This document shows, piece after piece, positions 1-10,939 of a DNA stretch of 64,000 bases. A program made the position numbers and the translations under genes. Below the pieces are notes generated by a model that saw nothing but the letters and a program-made list of their open reading frames with translations, was not told the DNA's origin and searched no databases. The stretch is from Brachypodius melanocephalos. Its lineage: Eukaryota > Chordata > Aves > Passeriformes > Pycnonotidae. Within the stretch, counting starts at the first letter, position 1, and each line of letters opens with the position of its first letter. Where the stretch lies: NCBI GenBank assembly GCA_013398615.1, contig VZSR01000520.1, forward strand, positions 32,901,268 to 32,965,267, read 5' to 3'.

Positions 1-1580
1 TATACAATCTGTGAAGAAACAGAGTAAAAATACTTCCTAACTGGTTTTCAAGATGGCTTTTGATAGTATACTTTCTTACTGAATTTTAGGTTTGAAAATG
101 AAAATACTTTAAAAAAATTAAATACAAATGTAAAGCAAAAGTTCTTATATTCTTTGCAGAATATGAGTTAAATAAATTCAGTTTGTATGGTTTGTCTCAT
201 TTGTTTATGTAAGTTAAATTACATCCTTATTGCCATGAAAACCTGGGTTGATGGTCTTAACATTTTGAGAGACTACACAGAACTGGTACAAAATCGCAAA
301 AATGCATGTGTTGCTCTCTACCCAGGAGGCAGTTTATTCTGGATCTCAATGAGGGAGAAGGGTATTTAGAAGCTTGCAGAATTAAGAACTAGTAGTTGAG
401 AACAAGGCATTGATGGGGTGATTACATGTGCTACCACATAAACACTGTTGCTAAATAAACATTTGGATCAATCTAACAGAAAATACCACCACTAACAACA
501 AATGAAGACTTTCTGTCATACTTTGTGTTTTAGGTAAAAGGAATAAATTTACATGAATTCTGAACCTGACCTTTTTAAAAGACCTTTTGAGAAATGTGGG
601 ATGTTAAGGCAATCTGAAATGGCACATCCTGAAACAGACCTTTGAAATCTTTTCATGTTTCTCTGATATATTAGGACAATGTCTTAGCTTAAGGAACAAC
701 CCTAAACATGCTTATGAATCTTATGTCTTTTTTTTCTAATATTTGTTACTTCTCTACCCTCATTTTGACTTGTAGCTGGTGAAGGTGGATGCTGGGGAGC
801 TTAGAGAAGTGTGCCCACAGGTTCCCCCACAGAGCATTCTGTAGGTGACAGAAACACTTCATTAATTGCTGTCATATGGTGTGAAGTGCAAAAGCATTAT
901 TGGCTGAATAGATGCAGCATCTTTTATGGAATTTTATTTTGTCCATTTTCATTTTATATTATTGGAAATTCATCACAAACTATTTTAAAGGGAATCTTAG
1001 TTACCAGTAATCCTCATTAGTTAAGATTTTACTTGCTGCCAAAATGCAAGAATTTAGAGGGAAGTTCCATCCTTTGATCTGCAGTATTTATGTCTTTCTA
1101 GCTGTCATTACTAAACTTAGAAAGGTACCAGAAAAGAAAATTATCTTAGCAGTTTAAACACAACTGTTGAGAATTTTTGAATGTCATATTATTAACTCAA
1201 ATTAATTTTCAAATTGCATAGTAAATAAGCCTATTTTTACATGAACTGGAACAGAAGTGAGTAATGCAACTTCAGTTTTCAATCCAGTGTGGCTGCTTGA
1301 TAGTTCCTCATAGGTGCTTAAAAGATGCCACTTACTGTTTTCACTGCTCAGGTTAATGATCTGAGTAACTCTTTTTCTTCTAGCAAGCAGTGCCCCTTAC
1401 AGCATGGATCTGATTTTATTGTTCTTATTGGGGAATGTACGAAGCTCAAAAGGGAAAAGGATTATGTATATTAAGGAATCCTTCACACAATATGCTTGTG
1501 CAAATCAGATATTAAAAAACATCAACTCCCCCCTCGCAAAAAAATACTAAGTTCTAAACAGGATTAAAACGTTTTTAGCT
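1..1580. other. Unique AT-rich sequence, no feature seen
   Basis: Open frames of 60-70 codons occur at 187-369 and 811-1020, but they have no recognisable domain, biased composition or supporting splice context. I see no transposon signature, tandem repeat or RNA gene. This reads as ordinary non-coding DNA. Confidence 0.6.
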
Positions 1581-2065
1581 CCCTACTCTGCAGCATCCGC
1601 AAGCCATTCCAAATTTATCTTTCGTGGTGTACTTTGATTGCCCCAAAAGGCAGGAGCAATTTACTTTGTTGGTCTTTCCTGCCCCAAAGCAAGGGTCTGA
1701 CAGCATATTTTTCACAATTAGCACTGTACAAATGAAATCAAATGTGGTAATGAGTACGGCAGCACAGTGCAACAACAGATGAATCAGCAGGCTGTTCATC
1801 CTGGAAGACTCTTTCGATTTCATTCTGTGTTAATTCGGTGTGAGCCGCTGTAAACAGATAAATCGGCAGCCCCTGGGGCAAAGCGCCTTCGGTTAATTGA
1901 GGGCGACAGTGCCCAACACAATGCATGGGAGCCGTGCTCATCCCTGCAGCAGGATCCTGTTGGAGTGCTGCAACCTTAGTATTGCAGGCAGCATTTCCGT
2001 AACACAGGAATCATTTTTCCTCTAACTTATAACGCAGCTCCGTGTATGTCTGGCCAACATTTACA
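1581..2065. promoter_or_regulatory. Candidate conserved non-coding element (enhancer-like)
   Basis: This stretch differs in texture from its AT-rich flanks. It is more balanced in base composition, keeps scattered CpG dinucleotides (around 1625, 1758, 1813, 1836, 1888 and 1903), lacks simple repeats, and carries several TTAATT homeodomain-type cores (near 1832 and 1894). Minus-strand frames at 1575-1823 and 1738-1941 overlap in different phases and have no domain, so coding is unlikely. Vertebrate developmental enhancers often have this look. Conservation is my inference and cannot be shown from one sequence. Confidence 0.3.
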
Positions 2066-5000
2066 AAGCCTCTTCAGAGAATAGAATACAATTTTTAAAA
2101 CCTACAATTTTTTAATCTACAGTGCTGATAGTTCCACCACAAAGCTGCCTGGAAGGAAGCTTGAAGCAAATGTCTGGGGGGTCTTGAAGTTTCTGTGTCC
2201 CTGTGGGAAAGGCCTGTACAGTTTATGGCTGTTGCCATCAGTTTCATCCTTCTTGACCATCTTGCTGGGGTCTTTCTAATGGATTAATCCAATTGAAAGA
2301 TCATAATGTAGGGTTAAATTATTAAAGGAATTTGATTCTTCTGCTAGATGTTATAGCAACAGCTGTTATAGCCACAAAACTGTGGCTGAAATTAATCACA
2401 ATTCACAGTTAAGGGTTGTGGATGATTTTGGCTGCAAAAAGCAGCTTCAGAAGTTGTGCAGGACAGAGACAGTTTGCCATTAGGTGCCAGTTCAGTCAGT
2501 GTATGACTGGATAATGATCCAATTTTGTTATTGCTGCTGCTGGTGGTTTTTTCTTTGATTGCTTCCTGTCTTTGTAGGCTCGAGGGAGAGATTTTTGGGT
2601 CATTCAGTCTTATCTCTGGTATGACATAAGTCAAGATTTTAAAGCCAGGAGCTTCTTCTAATGAACATATTTTGTACTTAAGTAGCAATTACCTGCTGGA
2701 GCAGCATCAAGTTTTGTGAAGGATTTTGTATTTAGTCGCTCTCACTACCTACCACATGTATGTCTTCTTTCTGATGGATACTTTCAAGCTTATTCATATC
2801 TTTCCAGGCTTAACCCACCGTCAACCAATGGGTACTCAGAGTGGGCCACAGATTGGTACTGTACTGCTGTCCCACCACCACGAGGAGCAAGAGAGCACAT
2901 GGCAAAAGTAGAATGCAAAATGTCCCTTTCTTTGCAAATGAAAACAAAACTAGGTTTCTCTTTGTGCCTTAGAAGATGAATAAAGCAAAAGCTAAGAGAA
3001 TTTGATATTCGAGTCATTTACAGGCTTGTATCTCTAGTCACTCTCCAGTAGCATTTGAATTCCTGTGCTGGTAAGATGGTGTAACTACTTTCCCTGAATA
3101 GCAAGGTTTTTAAAGAGGGCTCAGAAGCTGCAAATACTCAGAAGCATCTGTGAGCAGGTTAAATCTGGAAGATATGCCATGAAAGCAATTTTTCTTGCAA
3201 AATTATCAAGTACACATAGCCTGAATTACGCTGAGTAACTGAGGGAGCTGTACAAGTACTATATGTACTTTTGTTCTGTTGATTACTTACAGCAATTGCT
3301 TAGTGCATAGCCTTCTCCTTGTGTTTTGTTTACTAAAAGGTTATAAACATTTAGTTCAAAAAGATTTTCTATTTAGATACTAAATCTGAATAAAATATGT
3401 TTTAAAAAATCAAGTCAGTGAGTTCATTGTAAAAAACTCTTCTCAACACATAGTGCAGTATGTTAATTGTGTATAAGAATATATCAGCCCATAAAAAACA
3501 TGGGGGTTTTCCTCCATTTCCTGCTTGCTTTTTTGACAGGTATTTCCAGTGAAACCAATTATAGTGTGACAAAGGTAAGTCTTGAAGCCATTAGAAATGA
3601 GACACAAGAAGAAACAGCAGGATGCAAACCTTGCTCAGCACTATGAAAAGGGCAAAGTCATTAAGAGCCAGGAAGCTTGGTTCCAGCAAGTAGACCACCC
3701 CAACAGTTTAATCTCATTTTCAGCTTATTCTGTTTACATAACCATAAAGTAATTGCCAAGATTCTATATTTTAGCTTTGGTATAATTTTATACTACTGTC
3801 AGTTCCATATTTTTCTAAGTCTATATACTTTAATAATACCAAGCACCTTCAAAGCTATTACACATTAACTAATTATCCTTTCCAGCAATAAATTTAGATC
3901 ATGCTAATCTAGGGTCATCCATGAAGAGACTAGACTAATGGTACATGAGATACCACCCAAAAGCCAATTTAAAAGCAACCCTGGACTATTTTTATTCCTG
4001 GGATTGCCATAAAACAACAGTTTAGGGTTCAGATAAAACCACAGTGTTGTAAAGTATATGGTCACTGATTTTTTTTTTTGAATCGGTAGAGCAAAAACAA
4101 ATGCACTTATCTGTCCTAGTTTTCAAAGATGTAATTGTTAGTTCTTCCAGAGATACTGATGGGGGAGGCCCAGTAGAAAAAACTTTGAAAGCCCCTGACT
4201 TCTGCCTGCAGTCCTGCAATTTCTGATGGATAGGCTTAACATGCTGTCATTACTAAGCATTCATTTGTTAAGGTATTAAATGGTAGCTACTTGAATGAAT
4301 GTAAGATTTGAAATTCAATATAAATCCTGGGAAGGTAGGCTAATAAGCAGACAATCATATTTATCAAAAGTCTTGGCAGTATAGACATGGCTATCATTAT
4401 TGCATATGTGGAAGTCATCCACAAATAGCTTGTGTCTTTAAGTCAGGGAGTTATTGTAGATAGTGAAGGAAATAATTCTCCAAGAGTACCTCAGACCCCA
4501 GTCTAACAGGACACTTGGAAGGGAGGGTGGAATGGGAGATCCTGTTTTGCAGGGGTATATGTTGTATATTAGCAAAAAATAATTGATAAAATAGTAAATA
4601 AAATGTGGCTACTTATAAATGACTGATGTTCTTTACACTTTTCAGCCACACCCCTGATAGTCTTTATAATCTTTATTACCCAATGTGTATGTATTTTTCA
4701 AACACTAACTTTTAAGCAATTACAAGCAAAGTTCACAGGTTTTCAAACCACTGGCATTATCTGTCAAGTCTCATACAGTCTACCAGAGTACATCATCACC
4801 TTAAGGGAAAAAGACATACTCAGCCATCTCAGAAAGTGACTCTAATTAAGCCGAAGCTTCAGATGCCCCAATGCCTTTAAAATGAGAAAAAACACCACTA
4901 CCAGAATAGACACCTTTCCACTTAGATCAAAACTTAAAATTCTTGGGAAAAAGCCTAAGTAATGACAGATATTTGATTCTGAGGGGAAAAGAGAGTTGTT

Positions 5001-5700
5001 TCTTGGGGTAGCCTATGGTTCATGTCACATCATCACCTATAACTTCATATCATGTTATCTTGGTGAGCACTGCTGTGCTGCAACATAAGCATGTTGTAAA
5101 GTAACAGAAGTTGTAAGCAAAATCCCTTCAGGCTAAATATCTGTCATTTCTGGGAAAACAAGGTAATTCAGGCACAAATGTCTTGAATGAGAAAGAGTAA
5201 GATCTGGAAAAGTGTTACTTGAATTGGAAACAATATTTTCATGTAATACTAAAAGGCACCTTTTGGTCTGTTGGAGTCTATCCCATAACAACATAGACAA
5301 TTTTGTCAAGATTAGGTTCTGTTGCAGCTCAATATCATTTATAACAATGTGCAAACAGAAACTTTATCCATACAGGTCTGTTAAGCACCCTGGGGAAAAA
5401 CAAACACTCTTGTTCCATGGGATTCTGAGATGTACATACTGTAAATAAATTCTGCTTTCTCCTCTGGAAGTCCCACTTTAGTTCAGATTCAGAGCAGCAC
5501 AGCAGGGAGTTTTACAGGCTTCAAATAGTTTGTGGTGTACCACGAATCTATTTGTCTTTAATCGATCCACAGAGTGCCATGCTCCTGGGAGCAGTGCCAT
5601 CCTTGTCTTTGTGACCATGGATACTCGAAAGTCAGTGCTAGACATGATCATAACATTTTTCTGCCCCTTCAGGAGTTAATATCACCAGATATGGTGTGTA
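2066..5700. other. Unique sequence, no feature seen
   Basis: Short frames at 2392-2688 (minus), 2716-2979 (plus) and 5212-5448 (plus) overlap opposite-strand frames of similar size, as expected by chance. No CR1, LTR, RNA gene or tandem array was recognised. Confidence 0.55.
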
Positions 5701-5704
5701 GATA

Positions 5705-5731
5705 TGGAGTATACTCCAGAAATGGAGTATA
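5705..5731. repeat. 14-bp perfect palindrome plus a third half-site
   Basis: TGGAGTATACTCCA at 5705-5718 is fully self-complementary. A direct copy of its left half, TGGAGTATA, follows at 5723-5731. Three half-sites in 27 bp could be a dimeric protein site with an extra arm, but a chance palindrome of this length is expected in 64 kb only rarely rather than never. No function is known. Confidence 0.4.
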
Positions 5732-8284
5732 ACAAATCTGTTTTAACAATAGCAAAGGAGCTAAATACAAGAAAGATGAGGGCTTCTTTCATGCTCTTTT
5801 CTCCATGCATATCCATAGCAGGTGTCAGTGGTGTGCTTCCCATCACTTGATTATACCTGTATAGTAGAAAACCTTCTTTAATCAATCCAGATTTCAGGAG
5901 TTTGTATCCAATATTTTCATCTCTATTTAAACAATAAAACTTCTTACATCAGAGAAACCATAGATACAACAGCCCCTCATAGCTGCTGAGACATATGAGC
6001 ACTCTCAGGCTGAGTACACCTCACCAGGCAAGAAGTCAACCACCCTGTGGTGCTCCCAGCTCCAGTCAGATCTGCTCTCTTACACGGATAAACTTCAAGG
6101 CAGATTTTGATTAAGCCTTAAGTAGCTAAAGGTACACATGATAAAAACCTCAACAGACAACCCAGGACCTTGTTTTAAGGCTTGTCTTACCCTTGAAATA
6201 AAGTTGTTAAAAAGATGTGGGTGCCCCAAGGCTTTGCACGTCTCCCAAAGGCTTAGAGGCTGCCACTTCCCTTGGCTGGCACACTGCTGCCACTGAGAAA
6301 GGAAAGAGCTGCCCCCCTCTTCTGGGAGTTACAGCCCAACTGTGTGGCTGCACTAGGCTGACACATAACAGGCAGCTAATGTAAGAAATTCCTTCAGTTT
6401 CTGGAGTAATACTTACAAAATTTGAGTTTTCTTTAAAAGTGATCTGAAAATAGGAATCATTCTGGTCTCTGTGAAATCCATCCTTGGACCAGACAGTTGA
6501 TCTGAGATGCCAAGTAACCTGGGAATTGCTAATGAATGAATGATAAGTGTGGTTTCTCTTCTTTTCTCCGATATTATGACCTAGTTTCATATTTTTCTCT
6601 CAGGATATGTTCATCCTGCCTTGCTGCACTTGCACTCTCTGTGACTTCACGTTCTGTTTTCAGGTAACTTGGACTGTATGACCCCAAAATATTATTTTCC
6701 TCTTCCAGCTGCTGAATGTCTAAGCCTGGCTCTTCCCAAAGAAATGCACTCCTCAGGCAGGCTTTATCTCCATCCGCTTGAGCTGTCACCATGCCAGGGC
6801 CAGCTTTGCAACACAAGTACCGATAACTCTGCAAGTTGTTCAGATTTGCCATTTACTTGAAGAGAAATGAGAACAGTCCCTTTTGCCTGGGCTTGTCATC
6901 TGGAGGCTTTGGGTTTGTCTGTGGATAAATTTGGAAAGCAAATTAGATTTCATTTAATTGATCATGCTGACTAACAGGAATTTCATCGTTTTTCAGCCTG
7001 ATAACCTGTATTTAATCTGATATTCTTTTTTTCTGTGTTCTGGAGGTTAAGAAGGCCACTGTGGTAGACATGAGCAATATTCACTTTTATCTGTCTCCTG
7101 TTCTAACACACTGCAACAAAACTTTAGAGCACTGAAAATGTCTGCACTTTCTAAAGTGTGTGGTGAGGATAGAGATTGCTGAGTTCACAGCAGCCCTGTC
7201 AAATCACCCCTGCTAATCATGAGACATGCTATGGACACCTTCCAGCCCCATCTCCTCCACAGTGCCCGTTCACCGCCACAGAGCAGCAGCCCACCTGAGC
7301 AATGACACCGGGGCTTCAACATGTGGGTCAGAATTCCAGCCATGGGGCAGTATTTTCCACAGGACATGTTGGTCTGTGTGACTTACACAGGGTTTCCCAG
7401 GCTTCTCCCATCTCTGGTGAGGCCACAGCATACATTCCCCTTTCTGTTTGACAGCTCTCCTGTCTCATTACATTATGGCATATTGTTTTATCCTTTTCTT
7501 CTCCCTCCTCCCTAGTGCTGGACTGTGCAAAAAGCGCAGGAGCTAAAACATTGGCACTGGGTGGAGTTAAGCACAGTAGCCTTTGAACATGCTAACAGGA
7601 TGTGAAACAGGGCTTGTGTGACCTAAGAGGTACAATCACAGCCACTGAGCTGCCACAGGAGGAACATTCATCTAAACTGCTTGATGCTTCTCAAGAAGCA
7701 CCACAAATATTACTGAGGGTCAGTGAGGATTCCTGAACCTCAAAGAGCTGCATGAGGCTCCCATAACAAGTTTTAGTCACATTTAATAAAGAATATCAGG
7801 GAGGAATCACATGTTGGGATCACAAAATTTGGTCTAGTCATTAGAATGGAGACCTGGAAAGGAGAGGACAGATATCTGAAGCCCAGCTAGTGCTCCCAGC
7901 TTCAGCACATCGTGCTTTTCTATGTCTCCATTTCCACACATGTAAAATAAGGCTAATGAATTGTTGCTGCTACTATAATTATTATAAATGAATGCATTTT
8001 CCGTCAGCTGACCCCCTTTTTCAATGCTTGCACTCCGTGACCACTGAGGTTGTCCCATGAATAGTCCTCCCTAAGCGATGGTGAGAGGCAGTGTGCAAGG
8101 GGGTGACAGAACAGAATTCTGAAAGGATTTTGTGTTTGATTTCCCTCAGTAATACTCACAAGCACTGAGAATAAAATCTGTGCGTGAAGCTGGAGTGCTG
8201 CAGGCACACTGGGCTCACAGAGCTTCTGCTCCTCTTGGACAAAGGCAACATCTTCCCTCGCCTGCCATCACCTCCCATAAATGT
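5732..8284. other. Unique sequence, no feature seen
   Basis: The frames at 6207-6590 (127 codons, minus) and 6574-6852 (minus) have no recognisable domain and overlap plus-strand frames. No transposon or RNA gene was recognised. Confidence 0.5.
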
Positions 8285-8540
8285 CAGGAAAGTTCACTTG
8301 CTGCAGCTTTTGGAAGCGCAAAGCTAATGTGCTCTTGAGGAGGGAAATGAAGCCATTTATTTGTCTAATAAGATAATGCCAACACTGCAAATGGCAAGTC
8401 GGGGCTCAGAAAATAGCAAATTTTTTTGAATCATGCAGGAGGTCCTCTTCATTTTATTTATTCACAGGGCCTGAATCAACAGCTGCCCAGGAAAAGATAT
8501 TTAACGAGAGCAAACACAAAGGAGGTTGTTCACCCTGGGC
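8285..8540. promoter_or_regulatory. Candidate conserved non-coding element
   Basis: This is a non-repetitive stretch with balanced composition. It contains a GATA site inside TAATAAGATAATGCC (about 8367-8383), TTTATTTG/AATCATGCAG type motifs, and CpGs at about 8319, 8400 and 8505. There are no transposon features and no coding frame across it. Calling it conserved is inference from texture only. Confidence 0.22.
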
Positions 8541-9316
8541 TCCAGATACAAATAGAGAAGAAAGAAGAAAATGTCAAATCTGCATAAACCCTGTATGGCT
8601 CCCTGGTGTGTATAAAAATACCTCGTTTGAATACCATCTTGTAATTCCAAAAAGTTGAGATAACCTTTTCTTATTTTCAGCAAATATTTCCCTTCTAATC
8701 CTAATGTCATGTCTCACTTGCTCAAATTACAATCAAATCCCAAACCCATATCTCTTTCTGTTGCTCAGATCTTACATCCATTCTATTTATTAAAAAAAAG
8801 TCTTCTTGCCATATCTTTATTACAAAATATAGAATATATAGTCTATTGTTCGCTCTGAAAATGTGTAGTTCAGGATGGCAAAATAATTGCTGGTAGAGTC
8901 AGAAAACTTCTAAGAAGTGATTACAAATGATGAATCCTGATAAAGTATATAATATTGTTAGTAGAAACTGAGAAACAAATACAGGAAAAGAGCACAGGAC
9001 TTTGTAAAGAAACAAAATAGTTTTGTGTCAAAGAAATTATTCATATGGCCATTACTTGGCATAGAGTTCTCTTCATGCTCCTCCACATACACACAGAGAT
9101 AAGAGCTGGCTGTTCACCAGATTATGAAGAATATTGGAATACTCATTAAATCTTCAGAGAACTTTGGCTGGAGCTCAGAGAGTTTGCGTGTATCACCTCT
9201 GGAAGGAGAAGCAGGTAACCCGAGAGGGACTGCAAGGTTATTGCAAGGCTATTGGGGGGAAAATTAGAAGGGCCAAAACCAAACTGAAACTTAATTTGGC
9301 CACTTCTGTTACAGAC

Positions 9317-9332
9317 AAAAAAAAAAAAAAAA
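9317..9332 (+). repeat. A16 run inside CR1
   Basis: Sixteen consecutive A lie inside CR1 coding sequence, where intact elements encode a short Lys/Asn-rich stretch. This is probably replication slippage after insertion. Confidence 0.9.
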
Positions 9333-9685
9333 TTCTCCAAATACATTGGCAGCAAAAAAAAAAATGGCCAAGGGGCTTCTCTATTCTTTGCTGGATGCAG
9401 GGGATAGCATACTATGAGGGGATGAGGAAAACACTGAGGTACTTAATGCCTTCTTTGCCTTAGTCTTCAATACAAACCCAGTTTTTCTCAGTATACCCTG
9501 GGGGAAGTTAGTGATGGGAAGCTGGGTGAAGCTCCCATAATCCAGAAGGGAATTGTTAGTGACCTGCTATGCTAATGAGACACCCACAAGACTATGGGCC
9601 CAAACAGGACGCAACCTAGAGGAATGAGGGAGCTGGCAAAAGAGCTTGCCAAGCTACTTTTAATCATTTACCAGCAGTCCTGGTG

Positions 9686-9707
9686 AAAAAAAAAAAAAAA
9701 AAAAAAA
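9686..9707 (+). repeat. A22 run inside CR1
   Basis: Twenty-two consecutive A interrupt the CR1 reading frame between the linker and the reverse transcriptase blocks. The flanks on both sides are continuous CR1 sequence, so this is expansion of a short A-stretch rather than an insertion boundary. Confidence 0.9.
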
Positions 9708-10939
9708 GGAAAACAACTGTGGGAAGCCCCAGTTGACTGGAATTTGGCAAATGTGATGCCCATCTGTAAGAAGGGTGGAAGGAAGATCTGGGCAACTACA
9801 GGTCTGTTAGCCTGACCCCAGTGCCAGGGAAGGTTATGGAGTAGATCATCCTGAGTGCCATCACAAAGGCACACGCAGGACAATCAAGGGATCAGGTCCA
9901 GCCTGTATGGGTTTATGAAACACAGGTCCTGCTTGACCAATCCGATCTCCTGTGACAAGGTGACCCACTCAGCAGATGATGGAAAGGCTGCGGATGTTGT
10001 TTACCTGGACTTCAGTAAAGACTTTGACACTGTTTCCCACAGAAGATCTAGTGCACCCTCAGTCAGTTTGCAGATGACACCAAGGTGGGCAGGAGTGTTC
10101 ACTTGCTGCAGGGTAGGAAGGCTCTGTAAGGGATTTGTAGAGGCTGGATTGATGGGCTGAGGACAACTGGGGAGATTCAATAAGGCAAAGGGCTAGGATC
10201 TGCTCTTGAGTCACAACAACCCCATGCAGCATTACAGGCTGGAGGAAGAGTGGCTTGAGAGCTGCTCAACAGAAAGAGCCTTGGGGTTTCTGGTTAAGAG
10301 CAGCTGAACAGGAGCCAATGTGTGCCCAGATGGGCAAGAAGGCCAATGGCATCCTGGCCTGTACCAGCGATAGTGTGGCCAGCAGGGCAGTGATTGTCCC
10401 CCTGTGTTTGGCACTGGTGGGTCTGCATGAGAACTACTGTGTTGAGTTCCAGGCCCTGCACAACAGGACAATGAGGGGCTGGAGAGTGTGCCCAGAGAAG
10501 GGCACTGGAGTTGGTGAAGGCTCTAGAAAATGTTTTATGAGGAGTGTCTCAGTTCCTTATGGGGGTGTCTAGTCTGGAGAACAGGAGGCTCTGGGGAGAC
10601 CTTATTGCTCTCTATAACTACCTGAAAGAAGGTTGTAGTAAGTCGGGAGATAGTCTCTTCTGCCATGTTTCAAGTGAAATAACAAGAGGAAATAGCCTTA
10701 AATTGCATCAGAGGAGGTTCAGATTAGATTTTTTTTTAAAAAAATTGTCGCTGAAAGTGGTTAAGCATTGGAATATGTTGCCCAGGGAGGTGGTGGGGTC
10801 ACCATCTCCGGAAGTGTTCAAGAGGCCTCTGGGTGCAGCATTTAGGTATGTGGTTTAGGAGATATCATAGTGGTACTGGATTAATGGTTGGACTAAATGA
10901 TCTTGAAGGTGTCTTCCAACCTTGATGATTCTGTGATTC

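Larger units (their letters stand above)
9155..10939 (+). mobile_element. CR1 LINE, 5'-truncated and internally deleted
   Basis: This is the largest transposon in the window, a non-LTR retrotransposon of the avian CR1 clade. The left part (about 9155-9480) encodes the linker between endonuclease and reverse transcriptase in decayed form. At 9990-10040 the frame reads VVYLDFSKDFDTVSH, which corresponds to the first catalytic Asp block of CR1 reverse transcriptase. The next recognisable block, QFADDTKVG at about 10066-10092, carries the second catalytic Asp pair in a different frame. The CR1 sequence normally lying between these two blocks (several hundred bases) is missing. After it come the C-terminal region and 3' UTR, ending in the CR1 terminus GATGATTCTGTGATTC at 10924-10939. 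Frameshifts, stops and two long A-runs (9317-9332 and 9686-9707) make it non-functional. Frames at 9134-9463, 9855-10160, 10255-10572 and 10544-10858 are pieces of this element, not host genes. Confidence 0.95.

Noticed and set aside
9134..10858. Frames of 100 or so codons that might be separate genes
   Set aside because: They are broken pieces of one CR1 element, in CR1 order, with frameshifts between them.
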